From positions 130,319,132 through 130,383,131 of the forward strand of contig NC_067282.1 of the NCBI RefSeq assembly GCF_020740795.1: a DNA stretch of 64,000 bases, written 5' to 3'. Made by a program: the position numbers and the translations under genes. This DNA is from Apus apus (lineage: Eukaryota; Chordata; Aves; Apodiformes; Apodidae). Each line of letters opens with the position of its first letter. The first letter of the stretch is position 1. The notes beneath the pieces were generated by a model, which was not told the DNA's origin, ran no database searches, and saw only the letters and a list, made by a program, of their open reading frames with translations. Below, piece after piece: positions 27,801 to 39,204 of this stretch.

Positions 27801-29282
27801 TCCTGCATCCAAGTAACCACTTTCATCTCTGAATCAATGGGCATGCATGTTTCTCTCTCTTGCCCCACTACAACAACAACAACAAAGTTTCCTTTGGATT
27901 AGACCAGTTTTCCAGTTAAAAAAATGCTCCACAGAAAAATTTTTGACCAGCTCCTGGTGGGATGAGGGTTGTGGCTACATTAGTGGATGGTCCTGTGACT
28001 GCTTAGCCTGACCTCTTGCAGGGCATGTAACCTCATCCTGTTATTCCTCTATCAAGCTCAAAAGCTTGAAAAGCTTGTAGTTGAATAAAGTGATCAAATC
28101 TTTGTTAAGAAATAAAAAGCATGATCTCTTCCCCTGTTAGTTATTCATAAGCAAGTGGGTGGGTGTGTTTAGTATGTAGTCCATGGCATCATGGTGTGAG
28201 AAGGATAGAGTTTAGATCTACTTTGGTTTTTCTTTTGTATTCTTTTTCCACTAAGGCTTTGGTGATGTTGGCAGTTTGTGTTGATGGGCATGCAGCATTT
28301 GTGGGCTTTTTGCCATATTGCACAGAGGTAGGAGTTTGGAAAGCTATTTATGTTAACTTTGAAAAGAGTGTTTTACGTGAGCTCAGGTCTCCATGCTGAG
28401 ATACACCTTTTGTATGAAAGGAGCTAAAACCATGCTTTCTTTCCTTCCCTCTGGCACTTTGGCACTGCCTCAAATAGAGAGTCTATCAGTATAAGAAATA
28501 CTGGTGCCAACATCTGCAGATCCTTTAGCTTCACTGGGAAATCCTCAGCTAGTGACTGAATTTAATATGATTTAGGGGTACTTATTACAGCTACACTATT
28601 TAGACTGTTCAAGGATCTCATTTACTAGAGTTTCATTGTTAGTCTTCCTCCTGGTGCTTTACAGCACTGTAAGAAGAACAGTAAACCCTCTGAATTGGTT
28701 GCTGTCTTCCATTCCAATTATCAAATACAAGAGCAGTTTGTCTAGCCAAGAAAACAGGAGCTGAAAGCTAAATGAAAAAAAGAAAACAGCCAACAGCAGC
28801 AAAACATGATGGAAACATTACAAGTCAAAAATAGTGTCAGGTAATTTCCAACACGATTCCTGGCACAGAAGAATCATTAAAAAAACAAAAGCTGTGAAGT
28901 CCTATTAAATTATCTTCTCTGTTCTCTGCTAGTGAAGAATTATTTCTTACTATGCATTATTTCTCCTGTCTTCCAGCAGTACAGTGCAGTGAAGGTCCCT
29001 TTTCCTTAAGTTCATTTAACAAATAACTGGCTTGCTAGCCTGTAGTTCCTGTTTTGCTGCTTGTTCCAATTAGATTGTTTAAGTTCACATTATAATTGGT
29101 GAAAGGTGGAAGATTGTCTTTGGCAGTTGCAGTCTATTTCTAGTCAAGGGCTTGCTAATACTTCCCATCTGGTTTTGTTGTTTCTGATTTGTGTCCCCAC
29201 AGATATTGTGAACAGAGATGTGAAGACTACAATGCGGATTCTGTACTGCTTGTATTCCAAATACAAGACCAAAGAAACATGA
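9792..29282 (+). CDS. PARVG: gamma-parvin, 12 coding exons (322 aa)
   Basis: Gamma-parvin is an actin-binding adaptor that joins integrin-linked kinase and PINCH at integrin adhesions, mostly in haematopoietic cells. Coding exons are 9792-9870, 10387-10451, 14473-14575, 15191-15331, 15752-15867, 18094-18149, 19006-19028, 20974-21035, 21150-21218, 22396-22497, 26590-26662 and 29203-29282. All introns are GT-AG, phases are consistent, and the 969-nt CDS has no internal stop. Compared from memory with human PARVG (331 aa), matches run throughout: PKFEELKS then [62 protein letters not shown]; and a C-terminus resembling VNKDAKSTLRVLYGLF. CH1 spans about residues 46-150 and CH2 about 205-318. The start is supported by an in-frame TGA 12 nt upstream and by G at -3 and +4. 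Gamma is preferred over alpha/beta because of the short N-terminal tail and the [14 protein letters not shown] segment. The gene looks intact. Confidence 0.96.
10387..10451 (+). CDS. PARVG: PARVG coding exon 2 (basic tail, start of CH1)
   Basis: The acceptor TTTCATAG ends at 10386. The donor GTACAA is weak. The exon encodes residues 27-48: a basic [11 protein letters not shown] stretch followed by NPKFEELKS, the conserved lead-in to the first CH domain. Confidence 0.93.
12905..12922. repeat. short (GAAA)n tract
   Basis: AAGAAAGAAAGAAAGAAA, followed closely by C-rich and A-rich runs, about 160 bp left of the LTR at 13086. Confidence 0.85.
13086..14096 (-). mobile_element. solo endogenous-retrovirus LTR, copy 1 (about 1 kb)
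   Basis: This block is closely matched over its whole length by 46846-47841. On the minus strand it begins TTGTTCTGGTTTGG and ends CCACGACA, as avian LTRs do. An ATTAAA polyadenylation signal lies on the minus strand at 13272-13277. ATAC flanks both ends (13082-13085 and 14097-14100), a plausible 4-bp target duplication. No gag, pol or env lies beside it, so it is a solo LTR. It lies antisense in PARVG intron 10452-14472. The family name is not known to me. Confidence 0.82.
14473..14575 (+). CDS. PARVG: PARVG coding exon 3 (CH1 first helices)
   Basis: The acceptor CTTCCTCAG ends at 14472 and the donor is GTAAGC. The exon encodes residues 49-82, starting [17 protein letters not shown] and continuing through the [16 protein letters not shown] motif typical of parvin CH1. 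Confidence 0.97.
15191..15331 (+). CDS. PARVG: PARVG coding exon 4 (CH1 middle)
   Basis: The acceptor CTGCCAAAG ends at 15190 after a long pyrimidine tract, and the donor is GTAGGT. The exon encodes residues 83-129 plus one base of Ser130. It includes [20 protein letters not shown] and [12 protein letters not shown], which match the human CH1 region. Confidence 0.96.
15752..15867 (+). CDS. PARVG: PARVG coding exon 5 (CH1 end)
   Basis: The acceptor ATGGAACAG ends at 15751 and the donor is GTAATT. The exon encodes residues 130-168, including [18 protein letters not shown] and VQVETITIE. This is one of the most conserved segments of the protein and closes CH1. Confidence 0.97.
17311..17508 (-). 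mobile_element. CR1 LINE 3' fragment, antisense
   Basis: It begins with ATCACAGAACCACAGAACAT, then TTGGAAGGGACCTC, the reverse complement of the CR1 3' end. It runs to GCCTGTTCCAGTGCTTCATG, where it is 5'-truncated. It includes an A-rich interruption at 17389-17411. It lies in the PARVG intron between exons 15752-15867 and 18094-18149. Confidence 0.93.
18094..18149 (+). CDS. PARVG: PARVG coding exon 6 (inter-CH linker)
   Basis: The acceptor TTTTCAACAG ends at 18093 and the donor is GTAAGA. The exon encodes residues 169-186 ([18 protein letters not shown]) plus two bases of residue 187. Linker sequence is poorly conserved. The call rests on splice signals, phase and position. Confidence 0.88.
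19006..19028 (+). CDS. PARVG: PARVG 23-nt microexon (inter-CH linker)
   Basis: The acceptor GCACTTCTAG ends at 19005 and a strong donor GTAAGT starts at 19029. The 23 nt supply the end of Lys187, the residues ENLEAQS and the first base of Lys195. Without it, exons 18094-18149 and 20974-21035 would not join in frame, so phase independently supports it. The residues themselves are not strongly conserved. Confidence 0.83.
20974..21035 (+). CDS. PARVG: PARVG coding exon 8 (CH2 lead-in)
   Basis: The acceptor TTGGTACAG ends at 20973 and the donor is GTAATT. The exon encodes residues 195-215, [19 protein letters not shown] then KK. It corresponds to human KDVFDELFKLAPEKVNAVK, the acidic/hydrophobic helix that leads into the second CH domain. 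Confidence 0.96.
21150..21218 (+). CDS. PARVG: PARVG coding exon 9 (CH2 start)
   Basis: The acceptor TTTCTTTAG ends at 21149 and the donor GTAGCC is weak. The exon encodes residues 216-238, [19 protein letters not shown] then IESQ. It matches the start of the parvin CH2 domain, which carries ILK and paxillin binding in this family. Confidence 0.96.
21889..21902. repeat. (AC)7 microsatellite
   Basis: Alternating AC in the PARVG intron 21219-22395. Confidence 0.9.
22396..22497 (+). CDS. PARVG: PARVG coding exon 10 (CH2 core)
   Basis: The acceptor CTTCATCCAG ends at 22395 and the donor is GTAGGT. The exon encodes residues 239-272. [16 protein letters not shown] is nearly identical to human PARVG and is the signature helix of the second CH domain. 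Confidence 0.98.
22728..23140 (+). mobile_element. CR1 LINE 3' fragment, sense
   Basis: Characteristic CR1 blocks appear in order: GAGGAAAGGCTGAGGGAGCT, AGACTGAGGGGCGACCTCAT, GAGCACTGGAACAGGCTGCC, GAGGTCCCTTCCAACCCC and an ATTCTGTGATTC terminus. It lies about 230 bp downstream of the exon at 22396-22497, within the 4.1-kb intron. Confidence 0.95.
24226..24241. repeat. (AT)8 microsatellite
   Basis: Alternating AT in the PARVG intron between exons 22396-22497 and 26590-26662. Confidence 0.9.
26590..26662 (+). CDS. PARVG: PARVG coding exon 11 (CH2)
   Basis: The acceptor CATCAACAG ends at 26589 and the donor is GTGAGT. The exon encodes residues 273-296 ([19 protein letters not shown], then SVNSE) plus the first base of Asp297. 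Confidence 0.97.
26945..27547 (-). mobile_element. solo LTR, ERVL-like (about 0.6 kb)
   Basis: On the minus strand it begins TGTCCTGGTTTGAGCCAGGA and ends CAAACGGTGACA, giving the TG...CA ends of an LTR. A minus-strand ATTAAA lies at 27065-27070, about 120 bp from the end. The flanks CACTG (left) and CAGTG (right) differ at one base and could be an aged 5-bp target duplication, which suits ERVL. It is antisense in the last PARVG intron. The ERVL assignment comes from the TGTCCTGGTTTGAGCC start, from memory of avian LTRs. Confidence 0.75.
29203..29282 (+). CDS. PARVG: PARVG last coding exon (CH2 end, stop)
   Basis: The acceptor TCCCCACAG ends at 29202. The exon encodes residues 297-322, [20 protein letters not shown] followed by a basic YKTKET tail, with the stop at 29280-29282. 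The C-terminal extension after the CH2 domain is shorter than in human gamma-parvin. Confidence 0.97.
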
Positions 29283-30465
29283 ATAGCAAGGCCAAGAGCT
29301 TGGAGTTTTGGGGTTTATGGTTTTTTTCCTTTTTTTTTTTTTCCTTCTTTTTCTTTCCAGCATGTCATGGTTGGATTTTTGGATTCCCAGCTCTGCCGCT
29401 GTTTATGTGCATGCACTTGTGTTTGACACTTCCTGTATTAACACCGTACATGCAAGTATGTATTCATGCAGGGTTTCACAGCCTGAGCAGCTGTAGGTAT
29501 GTGTGTGTCCAGGACCAGTGTACTCTGTAATTCTGTGGCTGTAGCTCTTGCTCCAGACCCTGTCTCTTGTACTCTCTGAGGCCCCCCTAATGCTGCAAAG
29601 AAGTGCAATGTGTGTTTACTCTAGACTGTCAATGCTTTGCTTCTGAGATGATTTTGAAAGCTATTCTTTCACTGCTTCTGTTTCATTCTGGAAACCAGAG
29701 AGGTGAAAGACCCACTACAGCATTTCTGGGAAGATTGCAGACACACTTGAAGCTCAAGTTCAAAGCCTTCTTCAGACAGATGGCCAGCTGTTGTCAGATA
29801 AAAGGATATGGGCTGGACACTAAATGAATAGGTAGCAGAAATTTGGCAAGTGTTTGAGAAAAGTTTCACCATTTGTCAGCGTGGATACGGAAAGGCACCC
29901 AGAAGAACATGCTGACATGAGACTGTGCAGTAACAGAGGGGTCTCCTGCATGACTATGGAAAGATGCCCTTATTTCCTTGCTAAGCTGATGCCAAGCTGT
30001 GGCCAGCTCCAGCCTGCTGCACTGCTAACGTGATGTCTGACTGGTGGGAATGCTGATTACGGAGTCAGGTTATAGGAGCAACTAATATGTCTCTGCTTTT
30101 TCTCTGGTACGAGGCGGATAGATGCTGGCTTTCTCTGCAGTGGGTAGAAATAGAGGCTGTCATGGATGGGAGTAGTGAAACTCAGCCACTTCTTTCAGCA
30201 TGCCCATGCTGTGGGGACTCTCAAACTCCTCTGAGCCTCTCCTAGCTGAATTTGTCCATTGGCCATCCCCAAGCATCCCTATGGCTACCTCTGGATGCAG
30301 CCAGACTAGCCACAATTTATGTTAGCTGTCACCCTTGATCTGTCTCGGGGGTCTTACATAAGAATTCCTTCAAAACCTTCATCTACTCCCTTGACCTTAA
30401 GATTATGTCATGTTTGTGTTGCATAAAGCTTGAGATCTAATAAAAATAGTAAAAAAAATTGTATG
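29283..30465 (+). other. PARVG: PARVG 3' UTR (predicted)
   Basis: This non-coding sequence follows the stop and begins with a T-rich tract around 29320-29358. The end is set by the AATAAA at 30439-30444 plus about 20 nt. The exact cleavage site is inferred. Confidence 0.6.
30439..30444 (+). terminator. polyadenylation signal AATAAA, probably of PARVG
   Basis: A canonical hexamer lies about 1.16 kb after the PARVG stop and is followed by T/G-rich sequence. It is the first canonical hexamer I noticed after the stop. Confidence 0.6.
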
Positions 30466-33400
30466 ATTTTGGCTTCCATCTGAACTGATTTAATTTCCTG
30501 TCGTCAGTGACTCTGACATTTGATCTCTGATCTGATCTGTGTGTTAAGGAGAAACCAAAGCTTGCCTAGTACAAGGGCTGACATTTACAGCTGAGAATTT
30601 GTTGTGTCTACTTCTGGATCACAAAGCCTAAGAAAGATCCTTAGATAGAAATGCTGATAAGTCTTTGAGTCCTGCCTTTGAACGTGGTAATGCTGCACAG
30701 CTGCAGGAGGAAAATGTTCTGTGAACTGCCCTGAGCCTCATCTCTTTTGCAGCAATAGTTACCTCATTATGTTTTTTACAGAGAAAAATCCAACGTGTGG
30801 TGCCAGTGAACTACAAGATCAGCTTGCTTCCCTAGCAATGACTAAAGTAAGAAATACTTGTTTTGTGCATGTGCAAGTTTCCGTAGGTATCTTGCTTTAT
30901 TCCTTAATGGGCTTCAAACAATGGGCTGGGAGACCTGAGAAGTTTGTTCTTGCTTCAGAGATCCCTGCCACTGTTACTGCACCTTAGCAAATGGGTTGTA
31001 GAATAAGTAATTATTGAGCAGATAAAACCAGGATGTGGATTGTGGAGAGCAGAGGCGAGGGAGTGGGAGGGCATTTGGTGGTGGTACCATGGTAGTGTGG
31101 CCTTTTCCACCAAGGAAGCCAGCTTGAATCTCTCCTGCCGTGCTGCTGACCAGAAGTTGTTTTTGATGTGTGACTTTAGACATAACCTAGAGGCTGTGAA
31201 AAAAACAGTGGTGGGAAGATTAGCTGGTCCTGCTCTGGTCGGATGGTTATTATTGCTCAAGGAAAGAGCTGGATTTTTCTCTGCATGTTCTGAGTTTTGT
31301 GGTCCACTCCTCTGGCATGAGTAAATCCAGTACTTGTACTTCTGCAGACTCCTGGCAGGGGAAGTCTAGTTCTTGGTATTTAGGAAATGACAGGATCATA
31401 TTCCCTTCCCAACACCAGGTTACCTAAACTGTTATGAACAAGTCATTCTTCTGAAAACATACAGGGGAAAAAATGACAGCTAATGTTTGTGGCAAGACCA
31501 GGAATGAATGTTTTAGTCTGTTTTTTATGCTGAGCCAATTTATAATATGCTTGATGTGTCTGAACACTTTGATAAAGAGCCTGTGTTTGATTCTTGAAAC
31601 ACGCTGCAGAACTTCACTAATCCATGGTACAGGCAGCCACTCCAGAAATTGGTGTAGAATATACAAGTGCACTGTTTACATTTGACATGTACTCACAGAC
31701 TTGGTGTAGTTTTAATAGTAAATATGAAGTGACAGAGCTAAAAAAAGATATCCCAACAGTATGAAACAGGGGAAATAAGAATTTTATAGTATTGTTCTCA
31801 GATGTTCCTTTTGCCTTACATCAAGATAACCTGTTCCCCTTTTTTTCTTATAAATACGAGCTAATGAAAAACAAAGCTGGCAACTTAACGATGGTATTTT
31901 GAGTAAACTAAGCGCTCTCTGTGAGTCTGTTCATTGGTACATAGTTGAGTTTACAATTTTCATGTTAAAATCCTAGATAGTAAGTGGTTTTTAATGGAAA
32001 AGCCTGGTGGAATCTTAAGGTGTTGGGGTTTTTCTTGTGCTCCAGAGCTAGATATGCAAGTTTCACTGTGATGACTGTTCAGCTTTCCAATGGAGTCACT
32101 GACTGTGTCACACTCTGTTTCCAAGGAAGAACATGTAGTCTATCTTATAAATAACCAGGAAATGGTCCAAGAATTTCTCCCCCAAAGAGCCCTATAGGAG
32201 GTTCTGTTATTATCCCTGTCTCAAAGATAAGTGGCACGGTGGCATCACAGCAAGGCAATGGCTGGGACGTGGAACAGATCCGAAGTGTCTCTGACTCCTG
32301 CTTGCTGTCGTTTTTCTGTTGTCCTGTCTTTCCAAAATACCCAGCCTCATAACTTAAAGATGTCTTTCCAGAGGCAGAGTGGCAAGGGTCGGCGGAGAGA
32401 AGCGCAGGTGGAAGGGGAAGAGTTACCATGGTGACTTAAGGGAAGCAGCAGATGCACAAGAATTTTTGTTAATGGAATGAAGGGACCAAGACAGGTTCTG
32501 GCTGTACAGCCTGGGAAAGCAAACGAGAGATCTCTTGCTGTTGTCAAAACCTCTTCTCCTCAGGAGCTACCTCTGGTAGGATTCCATTGCCCTTTTTCCA
32601 TGCCCCCGTGTGGCTACAGCCCTCTAACCAGGACCTGGCTGGTGTGCCTCTCTGGGAACTGGCCAGTCAAACTTCAGAGACAAAACACTGGCAGCCCCCA
32701 AATGCACTTGGTAGGTGGGAGCAGCACCTACACACCTCTGAGGTGGTGCCTGTTCTTAGTGTCTATCCTTTTCTTTCTTCTAATTTTTAACCTTCCCTTA
32801 TTCTTTTCCTAGGGTTTCTATTGTGTTGCTTCTTGCAGGGAGACATCCCCACAGTCACTCCCAAAGTCTGTTCAGCAATTAGGCTTTCAAACCACGAAAG
32901 CAGCTAATTCAAATTCTTCCTTTCCATGAGCTTGAATGGCATGTGTGTGTTTGTGTCTATCTTGCTGTTCTTCCTCTGACAAGCTTCTAAAATTTCCCCA
33001 AATAATAAGAGGCATTGTCAGTTTTTACAAAATAATATATTTTTTTTCTAGACAACTAATAGTATAATAAAGAATAGAAGAAAGTGCTCCTTTGGAGGCA
33101 ACAAAATAGTGTATATGAGCTCTTCTCTTTGGTGGGTTTCTGAGCTACTCAAAATTTTCTAGGACGGTGACAAGGTGAGCAGGACATGCAAAGTAAGATA
33201 CAGAGAGCTGAGTTTTGAGACTAGACATAGTGAAGTCAAGAGGGAAGGACTGTAGACTGGAACATCCCTGTCCCCCCCTGTCCTCTCATCAGGAGATGCT
33301 CAAACGCCTTTGGCTTTCCCCCTTAGCACCTCCAGATTTTTAAGCCTTTCCCCCCCCATGTCATTCCATTGCAACTGGAGTCCCCATAGACATTCTGCTT

Positions 33401-36400
33401 CAGCTACTGGCTAGAAATTAAGTTTTTAAGGACTTTATCCACTGATACCATTTTTCAGGCTGTACTTAATTTCATATACCTCAGCAAGAAGCCAATAAAA
33501 TAATATGAAGTAACAGATAAGTGTTAGAGGAGAAGAGAGGAGCTTGGTCAAAAGCTGATTAATTTTATCTGCACAACAATGGCTGCCTGCTTGGGTGAGA
33601 ACTACATTTAGGTCCTAGAATCTTGCTGTCATGAAATACTGGGGAAATGTAGTTCAGGAGCTTCATGCTGTCCCCTGCATCTGAATTCCAGGTGCCCATC
33701 AAGCTTTATCTGCTACAGAGGGTTGCAGTCTGTGCTGGGCTCCATGGCCATTGGGTAGTTTAGTTTCTTTTGGGAAATAGAGCCTGATTGTGGAGGAGTT
33801 GTGCCCATGATGATAAATGAAAAGTTGAAGTATATGGACTGAAATGCCTATGGTGTAATGTGAAATATATTATTTTTTCCACAATTTTTCATCTTTTCCC
33901 CCCTTAACTGCCCTTTCTACCCTTTTTATTTCCGTCTAAATCCCAGTTTTCCCATTGGAAAGCATTTTATTTTAAAGAGAAACGTCAACCATCACATTCA
34001 AGAATCACTTTCATGCAAGAACAGTCTGTGTCTCAGAATCCTAAGCTGCAGAGTGTACTTTCAATGAAATGTCCAGGGGGGTGATGGGGGCTGGACTTGG
34101 ATGTCTTTTAGGACCACCTGTTTCATAATCCAGTTGCCAGCTCCAGACCAGAGAACATAATAAATATTTTAAAGTCTGTAAGCACAGTGCTAGTTTGGCT
34201 TTTAGGGACCAAAAGCCAGGAAAAACTAAACTTCATAGAGTAAAAAAGCCACAAGTTTCCAAGTAGTTCTTGTTGTGGATGTTTTTACTAGAAATACAAT
34301 TGCAAGCATAATATGACCTTAAATGTATCTAAAGAATGCAATTCTGTTATGAAATAGAAATCAGTTTAGATAGTTTGGGCTACATTAAGTTATGATATGA
34401 TACCATCATAGTAAAGTCTTAGTGCAATGAGATATATTACTTTGTCAGGTTTTTCTACAGACACAGCAACTAAAATGATGCATAGAAATAATCAACCTCA
34501 ATTTACAGCCTCCTTCTAGCATCTGACTTTTCAACGTGTTCTTCCCCCTGCATATTTCAGTACTTTGGCATTCTGACTCCTTGCTCCCACAGTTTTCAAC
34601 CCTCTTGTGTCCTCTTGTGCTGCCGGTCCAGGTGGCCAAACAGCTGCTTTTCCACAGTGCCTGCTCCTTCCCTTTGCTGTGCTCAGAGCTGCTGGGCTGT
34701 CACTGGGAAGGTACCTTCTGGAGAAGTAATATTTGCAATGCAAAAAAGCTGTGAAAAAAATCTGGAAACACCAGCTGCCTACTGTGTATAAGAATTTCAA
34801 GTGTTTCTCTGTGGTATGCAAGAAGAATTCTTTTGTTCTTCCTCCAACATAAAAAAGTAATACTTAAAGGTCATATTTTGACTGACCCAGGATGTTAGGG
34901 ATGCAGAAGTACATCCAGATGGCAGGAACAAGCCAATTTTCCATCCCTATTTTACCTTTTTATGCAAGGCAGCTAGGATGTATATGTGTGTGTGTGTGTC
35001 AGTGTGTAGTTTGCCTGGATCTGTTCCCTTTTTGGCAGGAAAATGTCGAGTAGGGAGGTTTTGAAAATCTCTGAGTGTTGGGGAACTCCAGCAGATCAGA
35101 TGCTTCTGATGCAATTGTTGTATGCTGGGATTCTTTGTGGTCATTCGTAGGATTTCTGGATGCCAGTCTCCCAGTTGGCACTGGTGGGAAGGAACCTGCT
35201 GATGTAGTGTCATGTGTAGCAGTGTCACTTCTCCTGGACGTGTCAGTTCTTTAGTGTGCAAGTCATGTGTAGAATGTACCTCATGGTTTTGATGCCTTGG
35301 GTTTGATCTGTCTGCACTCTAGGTTTTGTGCGTAAGAAATGTTATCATGATGATGGCCTTCTTCAATAGCAAACAGTGACAAGGCTGGACACATCCTAAG
35401 GCAAAGCTTGGAGGTTGTTTTTGGGACAATTACAGCACAGACAAGAGGAATACAGCTCTCACACAAAGACTCTTCCAAATGAGTGTATCTTGGGTAAGAG
35501 AAAATTATATGGATAATTTCTATACACAAATACCTGCAAAGCTTGCATCATCGTAGTGTCCCGGGACTTGAAGAACCACAGGTTTGATGTCAGTGCTTTC
35601 TTAGTCCTTAAAGTTACTCATGATATCACCAGCAAAATACACTTTTGAATAGACTTTTGGTTCTCCTGATGGTGTAGAGTCGGTCTGGAAGGGCAATGAA
35701 GTCTGTAGTGAAAGGGATTTTCTGGGCTCTTGGACATGAAGCCAAAAGGGCAAGAGCTGTTGAGAGAGTTTCTTATAGGGGATCCCCACTGTAGAAATGT
35801 TGACTCTGGCTCACTGCTAAGTTTAGAAGTGGTGTAAAACATGTACCATGCACTTTATGCAGAGCAGATGGTACAACAGGCTTTACTGCTTGCAGTGTGT
35901 CAAATAACAGATTGCCTAGAAAAGTTTGCTTGCTTTTGGCAGACAATTTAATTCAGCTCATAGCATGTTGCTGAAGTTCACTGAGCGTCTCTGCAAAAGT
36001 AGGCAGCTAACACATTTTATGTCATCTGCTACACCAAAAGTTTCTCAAATAATTTAAAAAAAAGTGTTAGAAGTTGTGTCCCTACTTGTTCTCTTGTGTG
36101 GAGGTGGGGAGAGGAGTCTGGAGTGTGTGAGTAGAAAAAGGAATCTGAAATCTGTGAAACTGATTCATATTCCAGGGCCACAATCTCCTTCCAGTTGGTA
36201 CGAAATTATATTTTCATTCTCTTTTAAGTATATTTTTAAAAAATAATTCCTCTCTTTCTTTTGGAGTGGGAGAAACATTCAAATCTCAGAATGTATTGAA
36301 AAATAAATAGAGTTTCTACAAACTTTTAAGATCTACACAGAACAGTCTACTAGGTTTGATACCAGTTATGATTGGACATTCATTAAACTGAAGTATTGCT

Positions 36401-38107
36401 TAATGTTAAAAATAAGAACTGAGCATACACAAAGATGGATGTTATAGCACTAATAAAGATATCTTGTGTACAGCTTGATCATATTAAGCATGGTCACATT
36501 AAGAAGGGATCCTAGGAAGGGCTTGCTTCTTCAGGTCTCCCTCTGTGTGTCACTGCAGTTTCTGAAAAACATTGTAGTGTAATCTGGGCAAAAGCACTTA
36601 GATAAGCTGGTTGTCACCTGCACTGGTCTGGTATGCTCAGCAAGCAGGTCAAGGCTTTAGATACATGTGACTTGCTCTTGCAGTGCTCTTCTAGTTTTGT
36701 CAGATGCTTGACAATCAGAAATTACTGTCAAATTACTTTCTTGCTATTAAGCTGAGCTAATACGTTGAGCACCCCAAAGAACAAGTCACAGGATAGTGTT
36801 TACAGGTGATACCTGAGGAGCTGCAGTCCTACAGATTGTAGTTGTACATTATTCCAAGGGGTGGTAATGTCCTTAAAATGGACCTTTTCTTTAAAATTAC
36901 AGTATCTGTAGCTGTGAATCACCACGCATGTTTCACATCATTCTGCTGTTGCACATCTTGCATGTGAAGTCCGTTTGCCAAGGTGTGTCTTCTGTGAACC
37001 CACCTATGCCAAATCCAGAGGATGAGAGTCTGTAATACGACTGAGTTCTGCAGTGGGAGCCCTAAAAATGCATATTTTTTCTTCTCCAGACCACAAGTCC
37101 GGTCACTGCCTCTGCCAGAGTGGTGGCCAGCGCTGTGTCAGGTGGTGTGACTTGTCTGTAGGGGTGAGGTAAGACTGTGTTAGCAAGACAAGGCTGGGGG
37201 AAGGAGGAGCTGTGCTTGCATCCCTGCTGTACACAATTCCTCAGGGCCTCTGAGTCTCTTCAAGACACAGACGACAGCAGGTTTCCTCCCCCAAATCCAG
37301 CCCACTGACAGACGATGCTGTTGCCAGCTGGCATGGTTTTATTTTGACTTTGTTATTAATGATAATTTGCCAATTTTCTCTTGCTCAGCCTGACGGCCGT
37401 TTCTCACTATCACCAGCGGAGCTGCCAGTGTCCCCAGTGAGGGAACTACCATTTCTGGTACCTCTTTGCCACGGTCATTGCCATCTATTTGGGTTTCCAG
37501 GGAGAGTGAAACCTGCCCAGAGTGTAGAGCTCTTTGTGTGAGGGGAGATGATCAGCATCTCTGTGAGGATACAACCTGTGAGGAGCAGCAAAAGCCCAGT
37601 GACAGACGTAAGGTGTGGCAGGATAAGCAGACTTAAGGGCTGGAGAACATCGCAGAGGAATGTATTACCTGGAGGAGGAGAGTAAGAGGGCACAGGTAGC
37701 CTGGAGAAGGAAAAAACTTGGCTGGGACGGAAGGGGGAAGCTGAAAGGTGCAGAGGGAAGATTTTTATTTTCTCAGCAGGGTCACAGTTCTTCGTGTCTT
37801 ACCTTCAAATGAGTTGGAGACTGCAAGAGGACACAGTAATACAGGCAATAAAGCTGCCCAAACCTTGATCATGCAGGAACAATCTGGGTGATTTGCAGCC
37901 TTCAAGTTTGGGTGCCTTAGGGCAGAGGGCTCAGTGATCAGGAGGCTATGCACAGCCTGCTTTAAAGTCAGATCATCTTGGCTACTGAGGCCCTAATCTT
38001 CTACTGCTTCTCCTTGTGCAGATGCTAAGAAAGGTGGACTCAGACCTGAGTCTTTGCTGAGGCCCTATCATATATAAGCTGGCAATTATATCATGTGCTC
38101 ATAACAA
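30466..38107. other. gene-poor stretch after PARVG
   Basis: No exon, recognisable repeat or RNA gene seen apart from one TG microsatellite (34985) and a C9 run near 33349-33357. Short minus-strand open frames at 34.95-35.85 kb have no recognisable domain. Confidence 0.5.
34985..34998. repeat. (TG)7 microsatellite
   Basis: Alternating TG after TATA, intergenic. Confidence 0.9.
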
Positions 38108-38232
38108 CATCACTTGGGGAAATGATGGTGGGCAGCCAATGCTTCTAAATACATTTTTTAAAGGATTGGTAATCCAGCATATCAAAAGCCATCAGCAAAC
38201 AGTCTTAACTAAACATACTGGAAATTCTTCTG
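38108..38232 (+). repeat. direct duplication, left copy
   Basis: This segment and 39205-39335 share blocks in the same order: GG-GAAATGA-GTGG-CAGCC, a T-rich run, GGTAATC/GGATAATC, CAAAA-CCATCAGCAAA-AG-CT and TACTGGAAA. The spacing is about 1.1 kb. It may be an old local duplication or two copies of an unrecognised repeat. Confidence 0.5.
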
Positions 38233-39204
38233 TTCTCTGACTTCTCACTTCCTTGGTCCTTCTGAGATTTTTTCCTACAGAAACTGGATATGAAGTGCTG
38301 CCAGCACAGAGCAGGGGTAATACACAGGCAGCTTTGCACAGGAGTAAGCCACTACACAGTGTTGAGGGCCGGAGAGGAGGTCTCTCAGAGGTGACAGTGT
38401 GTGATGAGAGGTGGAGAGCGTGCTGGGGCAGGCAATGCCTTCCCTCCTACCCCTGCTACCCAGAGGAATCATTGGAAGTGTCCAAAATTGATGCTCTCTG
38501 GGTCCCGTGGCTGCTTTTTCTCAAGACACCCACCCCTGATTTAGTTGTGAATTCAGTGGGAGGGGAGCCAAATGAGAGCATTTCAGAAAATTCTTTTCAA
38601 AATATGTAGTCTGCTGTTGGTGGGGATGTTGCCTGGACGCCATCCAGAGCAGCTCCCAGGCCCAGCAGGGTGGTTGCTGAGCCTGCGTGAGAGTGACAGG
38701 CTCCAGCCGTGGGACACAAATGGAAGCAAGGGTGGGATGAGTGTGGGCACCTGAGTGCTGACCTGCTATGGAGAGAGCTACAGACATGCACGTTGGAGGT
38801 GATACCACCGCCTGCTCACAACCTTCCTCTGCAACATAATCCATTATAAACTCGGTGGCTCTAGAAAATCCATTTTTTGCTGGCCTGGGACTAGTCCAAT
38901 CAAGAAACTCTCCTTTGCAATCTTAGTAGCTGCATGAAATGTTCACTTCAATTTTGCTCATAAGCTATTTTTGATTAACTGCAGACATTTGTGCTGACTT
39001 TTCAGCAGCAGCCTCTCTGCCTGCTTAGCCGTATTTGCATGTGGCAAAGGGTCTTTGAGCATGAACAAGGATGTTTCCTTATTACTTTCTGATATCTCGG
39101 ATTTCCTCCCATCCGAGTGCAGAAGCAAATCCAGTATTAGTGATTTAAGAATTAATTGTCTGTTGGGAAGCTGAAGCAAACAGTTTATGGAAATCCTGTT
39201 TGCA

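Noticed and set aside
30776..30846. AG...GT-bounded segment just after PARVG, considered as an extra exon
   Set aside because: It lies after the PARVG stop and poly(A) signal, no frame links to the gene, and it is short enough to occur by chance.
34947..35842. Cluster of minus-strand frames, possibly a decayed mobile-element gene
   Set aside because: Frames are broken and no polymerase, integrase or transposase motif can be seen.
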